A stretch of 12,487 bases of DNA from a gamma proteobacterium symbiont of Bathyaustriella thionipta (GTDB lineage: Bacteria; Pseudomonadota; Gammaproteobacteria; Chromatiales; Chromatiaceae). Positions 6,562 to 12,487 of the stretch are shown here, in pieces; the first letter of the stretch is position 1; the number at the start of each line of letters is the position of its first letter. The stretch is taken from positions 3,737 through 16,223 of the forward strand of contig JAHXHF010000322.1 of assembly GCA_025656895.1 (NCBI GenBank), given 5' to 3'. The notes under the pieces are model-generated. The model was not told the origin of the DNA, did not search any database, and was given only the letters and a program-made list of their open reading frames with translations. The translations under genes were made by a program, and so were the position numbers.

Positions 6562-7712
6562 CCGTGCAGCCCCAGACGCCGCGCTTCTTCGTAGAAGGTG
6601 GCGCTCTTTTTGATCCCCAGCATGCGGAAGGCATCGGTAAACGCGGTCTGCCCCTCCAGCGTGCTGCCCACCACGGCCGAGGCAAAACGCTTGCTGACCC
6701 TCGCGCCGAGGCTGTTGTAGAAATCACCGCCACTACCTTCCTGTGTGGACAAGGCCTTCACCCGTTCAAGCTCCTCGCGATACACGCGCCACAGAGTTTC
6801 TTCGTCGAGTGCGCCCAGGTCGTACAGGCGGCGGACGATGACCAGGGTGCTGACCTTGAAGCGGCGGGCCAGGCGCTGCAGATCCACCTGCAAGTCATCA
6901 CCCGGTTGGTAAACCTCGCGCAAGGGTTCTAGCGGAACCAACAACTCCGCCGCCACCGCATTACACCAGCGTTCCGTGGCCTCATCGGGCCGGCTGGCCG
7001 CCTGAGCATCGGAGACGCCGCTCTCGCCCAGCCAGAGGTGCGCCAGCTCATGGGCCAGGGTGAACATCTGTGCCGCCTTGCTGTCCTTGCCGTTGACGAA
7101 GATCAGCGGTGCCAGCGCGTCGGCGAGCGCGAAACCCCGGAACTCCTCGACACGCAAGGGGCGATGGGTGTTGCTGCCCACCACGCCGCTGACCATCACC
7201 AATACGCCTGCCGCTTCGATTTGTGCAATCAGGCGGCGCAGGGCCTCCGACCAGTTGGACAAGCGGCTTCTTTCGGCGAGATCGAAGCCGATGGCGTGGG
7301 CGATTCCGGTGGCAACATCGGCTACTTTATCCACGACCGAAACGGAACCCACGAAGGCCAGCGGTTGCACGCCATAGAGATACTGGTGATCCCGATACCA
7401 GGCCTGGCGCTGCTGACAGAGGTAGATAGTATCGAGCAGATCGGCGCTGGGCCGCGATAACCGGGCCTCCGGCAGGGTGCGGAAATCCGGAATCGGCAAT
7501 GGCTCCTCGGGCGGCTGCGGCAAGAACAATAGGCCGATGGCGGTGTGTGTTGCCGTGGCGAAGGCCTCCAGTTGCTTCAGGGTTGGCGCAAGTTCACCCG
7601 TCAGCCACTTGCGCAGCTTCGGAAACTTGCCCCCTAGCGCATCGGCGCTCGTACCGGCGCGATCCAGGGCCCAGTCGAGTAGAGCCGGGTTGACTGCGGC
7701 GCGGGTGGTCAT
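6558..7712 (-). CDS. ImmA/IrrE-family zinc metallopeptidase with N-terminal helical (XRE-like) region
   Basis: This 384-residue protein holds a gluzincin site: HELAH at 221-225 in TLAHELAHLWLG and a probable third ligand E247 in ERWCNAVAAELLVP. The first 65 residues are helical and resemble the degenerate HTH found before DUF955 domains; the region KLRKWLTGELAPTLKQLEAF recalls XRE proteins. Known relatives cleave repressors (ImmA cutting ImmR, IrrE cutting DdrO) to switch on phage-like or stress genes. Here the probable target is its PIN partner or a repressor not visible in this window. ATG 7712-7710 overlaps the hsdS stop (ATGA) and follows a strong GGGAGGTG ribosome site. The C-terminal 90 residues form a helical region typical of this subfamily. 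The peptidase fold is certain; the substrate is unknown. Confidence 0.93.
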   Translation of the reverse strand: MTTRAAVNPALLDWALDRAGTSADALGGKFPKLRKWLTGELAPTLKQLEAFATATHTAIGLLFLPQPPEEPLPIPDFRTLPEARLSRPSADLLDTIYLCQQRQAWYRDHQYLYGVQPLAFVGSVSVVDKVADVATGIAHAIGFDLAERSRLSNWSEALRRLIAQIEAAGVLVMVSGVVGSNTHRPLRVEEFRGFALADALAPLIFVNGKDSKAAQMFTLAHELAHLWLGESGVSDAQAASRPDEATERWCNAVAAELLVPLEPLREVYQPGDDLQVDLQRLARRFKVSTLVIVRRLYDLGALDEETLWRVYREELERVKALSTQEGSGGDFYNSLGARVSKRFASAVVGSTLEGQTAFTDAFRMLGIKKSATFYEEARRLGLHG

Positions 7713-8917
7713 GTGGTCACCTCCCCGTTCATTAGGCGTGGTAACAAGAGGTCTCGCGCTTTCGCCAACTGTCGTGTTTCCTTCGACAGGATGTCAATCT
7801 GGTTGAGAATAGGTGAAACATGCTCACCAAACATTCCTACAACCATTTTATCAGGCACAACGAACGGAATGAGCTTGAATGTGTCACGGATTATCGCATC
7901 GAACACAGCGCCTACCGCGCGGCTACGGAACTGGTCTACACCCTCTTTCAATGCGAAATAGAGAAAATGCTGGTTAAGCGGTGCCTTTGCTATCAGCGCA
8001 TAGCATGACTGGTTCATTGCCATGTTGGTCTGTGCAAGATTTATCTTGCCGACCGTGCCTCGCGCGGTGATGAATACTGTGTCCTTTGGATACAATTTGC
8101 TGTTGCAGTTCTTCAAGCCTTCTTCTGTGATTGTTTTCTCCGTCTCCGAGACATACGCATAATCAACTGCGTCTTTTGGAGTGAAGAAGGGAATGTCACC
8201 ATCCCAGTAGGCAGGGATGGTTGTTTTCGGCGTACCCCCACTCAGCACTTCCATGACTTCAAAGGCGGTTTTCTTCTCCCACTCCTCCGGTACGCCGTCT
8301 TTGATTTTGACGTGTTCGTGACCGGGGAAGCGGAGGTGGACGAACCATTCCTTGTAGAGCAGGCGGGCGGCCTGTTCGAGCAGTTGGATGCGGCGGCGGT
8401 TGTTTTCGATGAGGTTGTCGTAGACTGAAAGAACAGAAGCAATATGAGCTTGTGTTCTTAACGGTGGGCATGGAATCTCGATGGATTCAATCTGTGAGCC
8501 ACTCATGTTCGGTTGTGCAGCGCCGCCACCAAGACCATAAAAGATGGTCCTGTATCGGTCGGTACTAATAATAAACCAAAAGAAGTCTGGATTTACATCT
8601 CTTGGGCTTAATTTGGCAACACGCTGATTGAGCAACATCACCTGTTCGTCAAGGCAACGAATACGACCAACTTTTCCGGCTGTTGCACCAGTCATTGCCA
8701 AGAGTATATCTCTGTTTCTTAAACGGAATTTACTATGCTTATCTACCAACAAGTCTTCTGGGAGACGCTGTGCTGACGTGATATCTACAGAATTATTATC
8801 GGTAATGTTGCCAATCTTGATAACTGGTATGCCATTGTCACCAAGATCCTTGCTCTTGAAAGCAAAGCCAGGGATCACATCACAGATATCACCTATTTTT
8901 TTAACTGGCCAACTCAC
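7709..8917 (-). CDS. hsdS: Type I restriction-modification specificity subunit (HsdS)
   Basis: HsdS gives the complex its DNA target through two target-recognition domains (TRDs) set on conserved helices. Seen in 402 residues: TRD1 from about 1 to 150; a central conserved region (about 152-212) with ENNRRRIQLLEQAARLLYKEWF; TRD2 from about 213 to 355; a second conserved helix ending in LAKARDLLLPRLMNGEV. TRD2 carries the common SGGTPKT opening. The start is GTG (8917-8915) with GAGGAG 8 bases before it; the GTG overlaps the stop of the 48-codon frame upstream (ATGTGA), which is the usual hsdM/hsdS coupling. The TRDs are AT-richer than the conserved parts and the neighbours, as is normal for swapped specificity domains. 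The target site cannot be read from sequence alone. Confidence 0.95.
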   Translation of the reverse strand: MSWPVKKIGDICDVIPGFAFKSKDLGDNGIPVIKIGNITDNNSVDITSAQRLPEDLLVDKHSKFRLRNRDILLAMTGATAGKVGRIRCLDEQVMLLNQRVAKLSPRDVNPDFFWFIISTDRYRTIFYGLGGGAAQPNMSGSQIESIEIPCPPLRTQAHIASVLSVYDNLIENNRRRIQLLEQAARLLYKEWFVHLRFPGHEHVKIKDGVPEEWEKKTAFEVMEVLSGGTPKTTIPAYWDGDIPFFTPKDAVDYAYVSETEKTITEEGLKNCNSKLYPKDTVFITARGTVGKINLAQTNMAMNQSCYALIAKAPLNQHFLYFALKEGVDQFRSRAVGAVFDAIIRDTFKLIPFVVPDKMVVGMFGEHVSPILNQIDILSKETRQLAKARDLLLPRLMNGEVTT

Positions 8918-9060
8918 ATTCCCAACTCCTCAAAATTCCGTTTTATCGTCGCGGCCAGTTGCATGGCCTCGGCGATAAAGTTAGAAGTGTGAAGGGTGAA
9001 GTTTGAAATTAGAATTTCCGATATTCTTTCACGCTTCCAACTTCTCACTTCAAACTTCAT
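8914..9060 (-). CDS. 48-codon bridging frame carrying a duplicated HsdM C-terminal tail
   Basis: An open frame begins at ATG 9060-9058, overlapping the hsdM stop (ATGA), and ends at TGA 8916-8914, overlapping the hsdS GTG. Its first 27 residues translate an inverted repeat (MKFEVRSWKR and so on). Its last 18 or so (QLAATIKRNFEELGM) match the end of HsdM itself (LAEVITRNFREMGI), with about 9 of 21 identical. This is best read as the leftover end of an ancestral hsdM whose stop was coupled to hsdS, now separated from the present hsdM by a repeat. The frame may still be translated and may carry ribosomes from hsdM to hsdS. A functional small protein is unlikely but not excluded. Confidence 0.5.
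   Translation of the reverse strand: MKFEVRSWKRERISEILISNFTLHTSNFIAEAMQLAATIKRNFEELGM
8984..9058. repeat. Imperfect inverted repeat at the hsdM/hsdS junction
   Basis: Arms at 8984-9007 and 9035-9058 match at 20 of 24 positions when one is reversed and complemented, around a 27-base centre. Both arms are built from GAAGTTTGAAG/GTGAAG-like units, a style seen in interspersed repeats of proteobacteria. In the transcript it would form a long imperfect hairpin between hsdM and hsdS. The hsdM stop codon falls at its outer edge. Confidence 0.8.
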
Positions 9061-11246
9061 ATCCCCATCTCCCGAAAATTCCTGGTAATTACCTCCGCCA
9101 ATACCTGAGACTCCTTGTTCAGATCTTCCAGTTCCACATGGATTTCCCGCAGGGCTTCCTCGAAGTCGAAGTCGTCATCCTCTTCCTCGGGGGCGACGCC
9201 GACGTAGCGGCCGGGGGTGAGGCTCCAGTCGTTGGCTTCGATCTCCTTAGTGTCCACCAGTTTGACCAGACCTTCCACGTCGCGCAGTTTGGCCTCGGGG
9301 AAGCGTTCGGTGAGCCAGTGGGCCTGTTTCCAGAAGTAACGGACCTGTTTGAGTTGTTCGACGGCCTGGGCGCGGGCTTCGTCGGCGGCCTTGCGGGCGC
9401 GGGTGAGGTCGCGGGTTGTTGACTGGTTTCGTCGGGTTACGCTGTCGCTAACCCGACCTACGGTTTTCAGTTCGTCGATCAAGCGGGTGGCGAGTTTGTA
9501 GAGCAGGTCGGTCTGTTTGATGAGGTCGCGGCTGGCCTCGGCGAGGGGGGCGAGTTGTTGGGTGAGCTTGATCAGGGCGGCGTTGGTGTCGGGGGCCTTG
9601 TGTTCGACGCCTCCCTGCGCCTCACCCCTTCGGGGCTTGCGCGAAAATTCGCTCCCGGCGAATTTTTTCCATTGTTCCATCGCCTTGTCGGCTTGCCGGT
9701 GGAAGCCGGCGATGTCCTTGGCCAGCCGTTTGTATTCCTTTCTCCATTCCGCCTGCTGTTCCTTCAGGGCGTCGTCTTGCGGCAACTTCGCCAGTTCCGG
9801 TTTCAGGATTTTTTCCAGTGCATGCAGCGCGGCCAGGTAGTCCGGCAGGGGCAGGCTGGTATCGCCGTCTTCTTCGCGTTCCATGCAGGCCTGCGCCTCG
9901 TCGATGGACTGGCCGAGATAGTTGGAGACCAGTTGCAGGTAGCGTTCGGTCTCTCCGCGGTAGAGCCAGACGATGGCGAGCAGGTTCTGTTCCTGTTCGG
10001 GGCTGAAGTCGTAGATCTTGCGCGTGACCTTTCTATAGACATTGCGCGCATCCAGCATCAGCACCTTGTCCTTGTGCGCCTCGGGCTTGTCGCGGTTCAG
10101 GAACCACAGTTCGCAGGGCACGGTGCGGGTGTAGAAGAAGTTGGAGCGGATGGCGACCATGATGTCCACGTCGCCGGTCTCGATGAGTTTCCGGCGCACC
10201 TTGGCCTCGTCGCGCCCGGCGCTGGAGGCCTGGGAGGACATGACGAAACCGGCGCGGCCCTGTTCGTTCAGGTAGCTGTAGAAGTAGCTGATCCAGATGT
10301 AGTTGCCGTTGCTGACCTTGCCCTTCTTGTTGACGCCGGGTAGGCCGAAGGGCAGGCGCGGGTCGTTGTTGACCTTGTCGGCGTCGATCTCGTCCACATT
10401 GAAGGGTGGATTGGCCATGACATAATTGGCCTTGCCCAGCAGTTCGTGCGGGTCTTCGTAGTAGCTGATGGCCTTCTGGATGTCGCCTTCCAGACCGTGT
10501 ACGGCGAGGTTCATCTTGGCCAGGCGGATGGTGGTGGCGTTCTTCTCCAGCCCGTAGAAGGTGAGCTTTTCCGCCGGATTTTCGTGGTGCTGCTCGACCA
10601 CGCGGGCGCTCTGCACGAACATGCCGCCGGAGCCGCAGGCCGGGTCCAGCACGGTGCCGCTTTCCGGCTCCAGCACATGGGCGATCAGCGAGACCAGCGA
10701 GATGGGGGTGAAGAACTCGCCGCCGTCGTGGGCCTTTTGGTCGGCGAACTGGGTGAGGAAGTATTCGTAGATGCGGCCGAACACATCGCCGGAGACCTTT
10801 TTCAGTTCGTCCGGGTTGAGGGTGCGCAGCAACTGGCCGAGCACGGCGTTATCCAGCTCCTGATATTCGCTCTTGGGCAGCACGCCGCGCAAGGAGTCAT
10901 AGTCGGCCTCGATGGACTCCATGGCCTCGATGATGGCGCGGGCGCGGTCGTCGCTGTCGGTGAGCGCGACCAGGGTATCGAACTGGGCCTTGGGTTGCAG
11001 GTAGATGGCGCTCTGTTGCGAGAAATCTTCCTTGGTCAGCGCCCGGCTCTTGCCGCCGCGTTTGGGCAGCTTGGCCTCGATGCCGTCCTTGACGGCGAGA
11101 AAGCGGCTGTAGGCATGGCGCAGGAACACCAGGCCCATGACCGGCAGGAAATATTCGTTGCTGGCGTAGTTGGAGTTGGCCCGCAGGGTGTCGGCCGCGC
11201 CCCACAGGCGTTTTTCGATGGCTTCAATATGCTCCAGTTGCGGCAT
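9057..11246 (-). CDS. hsdM: Type I restriction-modification DNA methyltransferase subunit (HsdM)
   Basis: HsdM methylates adenine N6 in the HsdS target using S-adenosylmethionine, protecting host DNA. Seen in 729 residues: an N-terminal helical HsdM domain (about 8-150); SAM-binding motif I VLDPACGSGGMF (199-210); catalytic NPPF (279-282); a long charged C-terminal region, likely coiled coil (about 470-650), as in the larger HsdM subclass; a terminal segment with SLTPGRYVGVAP (675-686) and an acidic run before the last helix. ATG 11246-11244 lies inside the end of the Fic gene (23-base overlap) with GGAG 9 bases upstream. Two repeat-derived stretches (about 528-550 and 595-607) sit inside the coiled-coil region without breaking the frame. 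The stop lies at the edge of an inverted repeat, and a second copy of the tail follows. The catalytic core looks intact. Confidence 0.96.
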   Translation of the reverse strand: MPQLEHIEAIEKRLWGAADTLRANSNYASNEYFLPVMGLVFLRHAYSRFLAVKDGIEAKLPKRGGKSRALTKEDFSQQSAIYLQPKAQFDTLVALTDSDDRARAIIEAMESIEADYDSLRGVLPKSEYQELDNAVLGQLLRTLNPDELKKVSGDVFGRIYEYFLTQFADQKAHDGGEFFTPISLVSLIAHVLEPESGTVLDPACGSGGMFVQSARVVEQHHENPAEKLTFYGLEKNATTIRLAKMNLAVHGLEGDIQKAISYYEDPHELLGKANYVMANPPFNVDEIDADKVNNDPRLPFGLPGVNKKGKVSNGNYIWISYFYSYLNEQGRAGFVMSSQASSAGRDEAKVRRKLIETGDVDIMVAIRSNFFYTRTVPCELWFLNRDKPEAHKDKVLMLDARNVYRKVTRKIYDFSPEQEQNLLAIVWLYRGETERYLQLVSNYLGQSIDEAQACMEREEDGDTSLPLPDYLAALHALEKILKPELAKLPQDDALKEQQAEWRKEYKRLAKDIAGFHRQADKAMEQWKKFAGSEFSRKPRRGEAQGGVEHKAPDTNAALIKLTQQLAPLAEASRDLIKQTDLLYKLATRLIDELKTVGRVSDSVTRRNQSTTRDLTRARKAADEARAQAVEQLKQVRYFWKQAHWLTERFPEAKLRDVEGLVKLVDTKEIEANDWSLTPGRYVGVAPEEEDDDFDFEEALREIHVELEDLNKESQVLAEVITRNFREMGI
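9431..9457. repeat. Palindromic repeat within hsdM (GTCGGGTTA/TAACCCGAC)
   Basis: Perfect 9-base arms at 9431-9439 and 9449-9457 flank a 9-base centre. The unit resembles the widespread gammaproteobacterial repeat with GTAGGTCGGGTTAGCG and GTAACCCGAC. It translates in frame as VGRVSDSVTRRN, residues 596-607 of HsdM, a typical peptide of this repeat. Confidence 0.75.
9610..9668. repeat. Second repeat-like insertion within hsdM
   Basis: Perfect 9-base arms AAAATTCGC (9644-9652) and GCGAATTTT (9658-9666) enclose a 5-base loop, next to a CCCC-TTC-GGGG hairpin at 9625-9635. The hsdM translation here, GSEFSRKPRRGEAQGGVEH (residues 531-549), resembles translated repeats rather than the charged helix around it. 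The outer limits are uncertain. Confidence 0.6.
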
Positions 11247-12348
11247 CGCCGGCTTCTCCGTTGTCTGGTATGTCGGGTATATCCATGAAAATGTTCATCA
11301 ACGGCCGGTTGACATAGTAGTTGTAACGGCCGATCTTGTGCTTCTCGATGAAGCCCTTGTCGGTAAGCTGCTCCAGATATTTCGTCGCCGTCAGCCGGGA
11401 CACGCCCAAGTCCGCCTGCACGGATTCGATTTTGGTATAGGGGTGGCGGAACAGGTTGTTGAGCAGGTCCTGGCTGTAGATCTTCGGCAACTCCGCGCGG
11501 AGGCGGTGCTTGTAGGCCATCATGATTTCCTTGATGCGGCGGATGATCCAGAGGGTCTGGCGCGCGGTTTGCTCGATGCCGTCCAGCATGTAGAGAATCC
11601 ACGGCTCCCAGTCACCGGACTCGCGGGTTGCCTGCAACAGGCGGTAATAGTCCGGCTTGTTGCGGATGATGTAGCGGCTGAGATAGAGCACGGGAATGTC
11701 CAGCAGGCCCTTGGCAACCAGGTACAGGATATTGATGATGCGCCCGGTGCGGCCATTGCCGTCGTAGAACGGATGGATGCTTTCGAACTGGTGATGGATG
11801 ATTGCCATTTTCACCAGCGGGTCGGCGTCGTACATCGCATCGTCATTGATGAACTGTTCCAGGTTGTTCATCAGGCGCACGATCTCGGCGTGGTCCTGGG
11901 GCGGGGCATAAACGGTTTCGCCAGTGCGCTCGTTCTTCAGCGCAGTGCCCGGCAATTTGCGGATACCGGCATCGTTCTGTTCCAGTACCCGGTGTGTTTC
12001 CACGATGCGGTTGACGCTGATCAAACCGTCTCGCTTGACCTGCTCGAAGGCCGTTTTCAGCGCCGTGGCGTAACGGCTGACTTCCTTTGCGGCAGGGTTT
12101 TTGATGTAGTCGGAGAACAGGTCCGCCTTGTAGAGTTCGTCGTGTGTGGTGATGATATTCTCGATCTCGGAACTGTCCTTGGCTTCCTGCAAGGCCAGGG
12201 TGTTGATCAGAATGTGCTCGTTGGGAATGGTGGCGGCCAGGCCCTTGAGTTCCGCCAGGTAACGGTGGGCGGGCGCCAGCGCCTTCAGCACCGGGCGGGT
12301 TTCCAGCTCGGCATCGGGCGGTAACAGTGCGATTGTCCCTTTGGTCAT
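11224..12348 (-). CDS. Fic-family protein AMP-transferase with inhibitory helix and C-terminal winged helix
   Basis: Fic enzymes transfer AMP from ATP to hydroxyl groups of target proteins. In 374 residues I see the catalytic loop HPFYDGNGRTGR (192-203, complete HxFx(D/E)GNGRxxR with H192); an N-terminal inhibitory motif SSEIEN (59-64), matching (S/T)xxxE(G/N) of class II Fic proteins, which are self-inhibited; a flap-like NERTGETVYAPP region (139-150); and a C-terminal winged helix (about 308-360) that may bind DNA or other proteins. Size and order match the SoFic type from Shewanella, which as I recall is also encoded beside hsd genes. The start at 12348 has no clear ribosome site. The stop lies 23 bases inside hsdM, so it leads the operon. 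The target is unknown; regulation of the restriction complex is a plausible inference. Confidence 0.94.
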   Translation of the reverse strand: MTKGTIALLPPDAELETRPVLKALAPAHRYLAELKGLAATIPNEHILINTLALQEAKDSSEIENIITTHDELYKADLFSDYIKNPAAKEVSRYATALKTAFEQVKRDGLISVNRIVETHRVLEQNDAGIRKLPGTALKNERTGETVYAPPQDHAEIVRLMNNLEQFINDDAMYDADPLVKMAIIHHQFESIHPFYDGNGRTGRIINILYLVAKGLLDIPVLYLSRYIIRNKPDYYRLLQATRESGDWEPWILYMLDGIEQTARQTLWIIRRIKEIMMAYKHRLRAELPKIYSQDLLNNLFRHPYTKIESVQADLGVSRLTATKYLEQLTDKGFIEKHKIGRYNYYVNRPLMNIFMDIPDIPDNGEAGDAATGAY

Positions 12349-12370
12349 TGTGGTTTTTTGCGGCCCTGTA

Positions 12371-12408
12371 CCTGTATATATAGGAATAATCCACTTTCTA
12401 TATAGTGT
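12371..12408. promoter_or_regulatory. AT-rich paired sites upstream of the Fic gene, possible promoter/operator
   Basis: Two CTATATA-type sites lie 23 bases (about two helical turns) apart on the minus strand, one of them in a near-palindrome CCTGTATATATAGG (12371-12384). They stand out in an otherwise GC-rich stretch 25-60 bases before the Fic start. They could be -10 elements and/or an operator for the Fic winged helix or another regulator. No good -35 box was found. Confidence 0.35.
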
Positions 12409-12439
12409 CCGGCAGAAAACTCGCTATTTTCGAGGGGCT

Positions 12440-12487
12440 ATGACCCCGCCCGCCGTCGAATTCAGTCAATTGCCTGCATTTTTGGCC
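12440..12487 (+). CDS. Possible start of a divergent gene, cut by right edge
   Basis: An ATG at 12440 follows GAGGGG at close spacing and opens a frame of 16 codons (MTPPAVEFSQLPAFLA) to the window edge without a stop. If real, it is transcribed away from the Fic gene and shares its upstream region. The piece is too short to recognise. The only support is the ribosome-site candidate and the lack of a stop. Confidence 0.3.
   Translation, partial: MTPPAVEFSQLPAFLA

Noticed and set aside
8984..9060. CRISPR-like or rho-independent terminator interpretation of the repeat between hsdM and hsdS
   Set aside because: There is one imperfect inverted repeat, without regular spacers and without a T tract, and open coding frames run across it.
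9555..11288. Plus-strand open frames of 262 and 280 codons
   Set aside because: They lie opposite hsdM, which has motif I and NPPF. Their products are rich in G, V, L and H with no domain, as expected for shadows.
11170..12324. Plus-strand open frame of 384 codons
   Set aside because: It is antisense to the Fic gene, which has a complete catalytic motif. No features of its own were seen.
12415..12436. Possible hairpin (CTCG and CGAG around an A/T loop) as terminator
   Set aside because: The stem is only about 4 bases and the T run is short; this is too weak to call.

Overview
This window is a defence locus from a GC-rich proteobacterium, most likely a gammaproteobacterium. That placement rests on protein style and on short palindromic repeats of kinds common in that class; base composition was judged by eye and the genus is not determined. 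All supported complete genes lie on the minus strand and read from right to left. They are so tightly packed, mostly by 1-4 base overlaps, that one long transcription unit is plausible from about 12350 down to position 1 and beyond.

In transcription order the locus starts with a Fic-family AMP-transferase with a C-terminal winged helix (12348-11224). HsdM, the type I methyltransferase (11246-9057), overlaps it. A 48-codon open frame on a large imperfect inverted repeat (9060-8914) then bridges to HsdS, the specificity subunit (8917-7709). Next is a four-gene block: an ImmA/IrrE-type zinc peptidase (7712-6558), a DUF4411-type PIN protein (6561-6070), a RecQ-like helicase fused to a ComF-like phosphoribosyltransferase (6070-3974) and a DprA-like protein (3973-2615). 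After a 58-base gap come a VapB-like antitoxin remnant (2556-2356) continuous in frame with MntA, then MntA (2355-2065) and HepT (2068-1730). The locus ends with HsdR (1726 to beyond the left edge, C terminus missing).

The backbone is therefore a type I restriction-modification system (hsdM, hsdS, hsdR) with two accessory modules inserted between hsdS and hsdR. The MntA/HepT pair is a known toxin-antitoxin type. The ImmA-PIN-RecQ/PRT-DprA block is the best candidate for an under-described system: it joins a protease and a predicted nuclease to helicase, PRT and DprA domains that otherwise recall the ssDNA-handling machinery of natural transformation.

The restriction genes also carry several palindromic repeats that keep the reading frame: one in the HsdR N terminus, two in the HsdM C-terminal region and one at the hsdM/hsdS junction. 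At that junction a second copy of the HsdM C-terminal tail survives just before hsdS, which suggests a recombined or chimeric operon. No gap between genes exceeds 300 bases. I saw no tRNA, rRNA, CRISPR array or complete insertion sequence.
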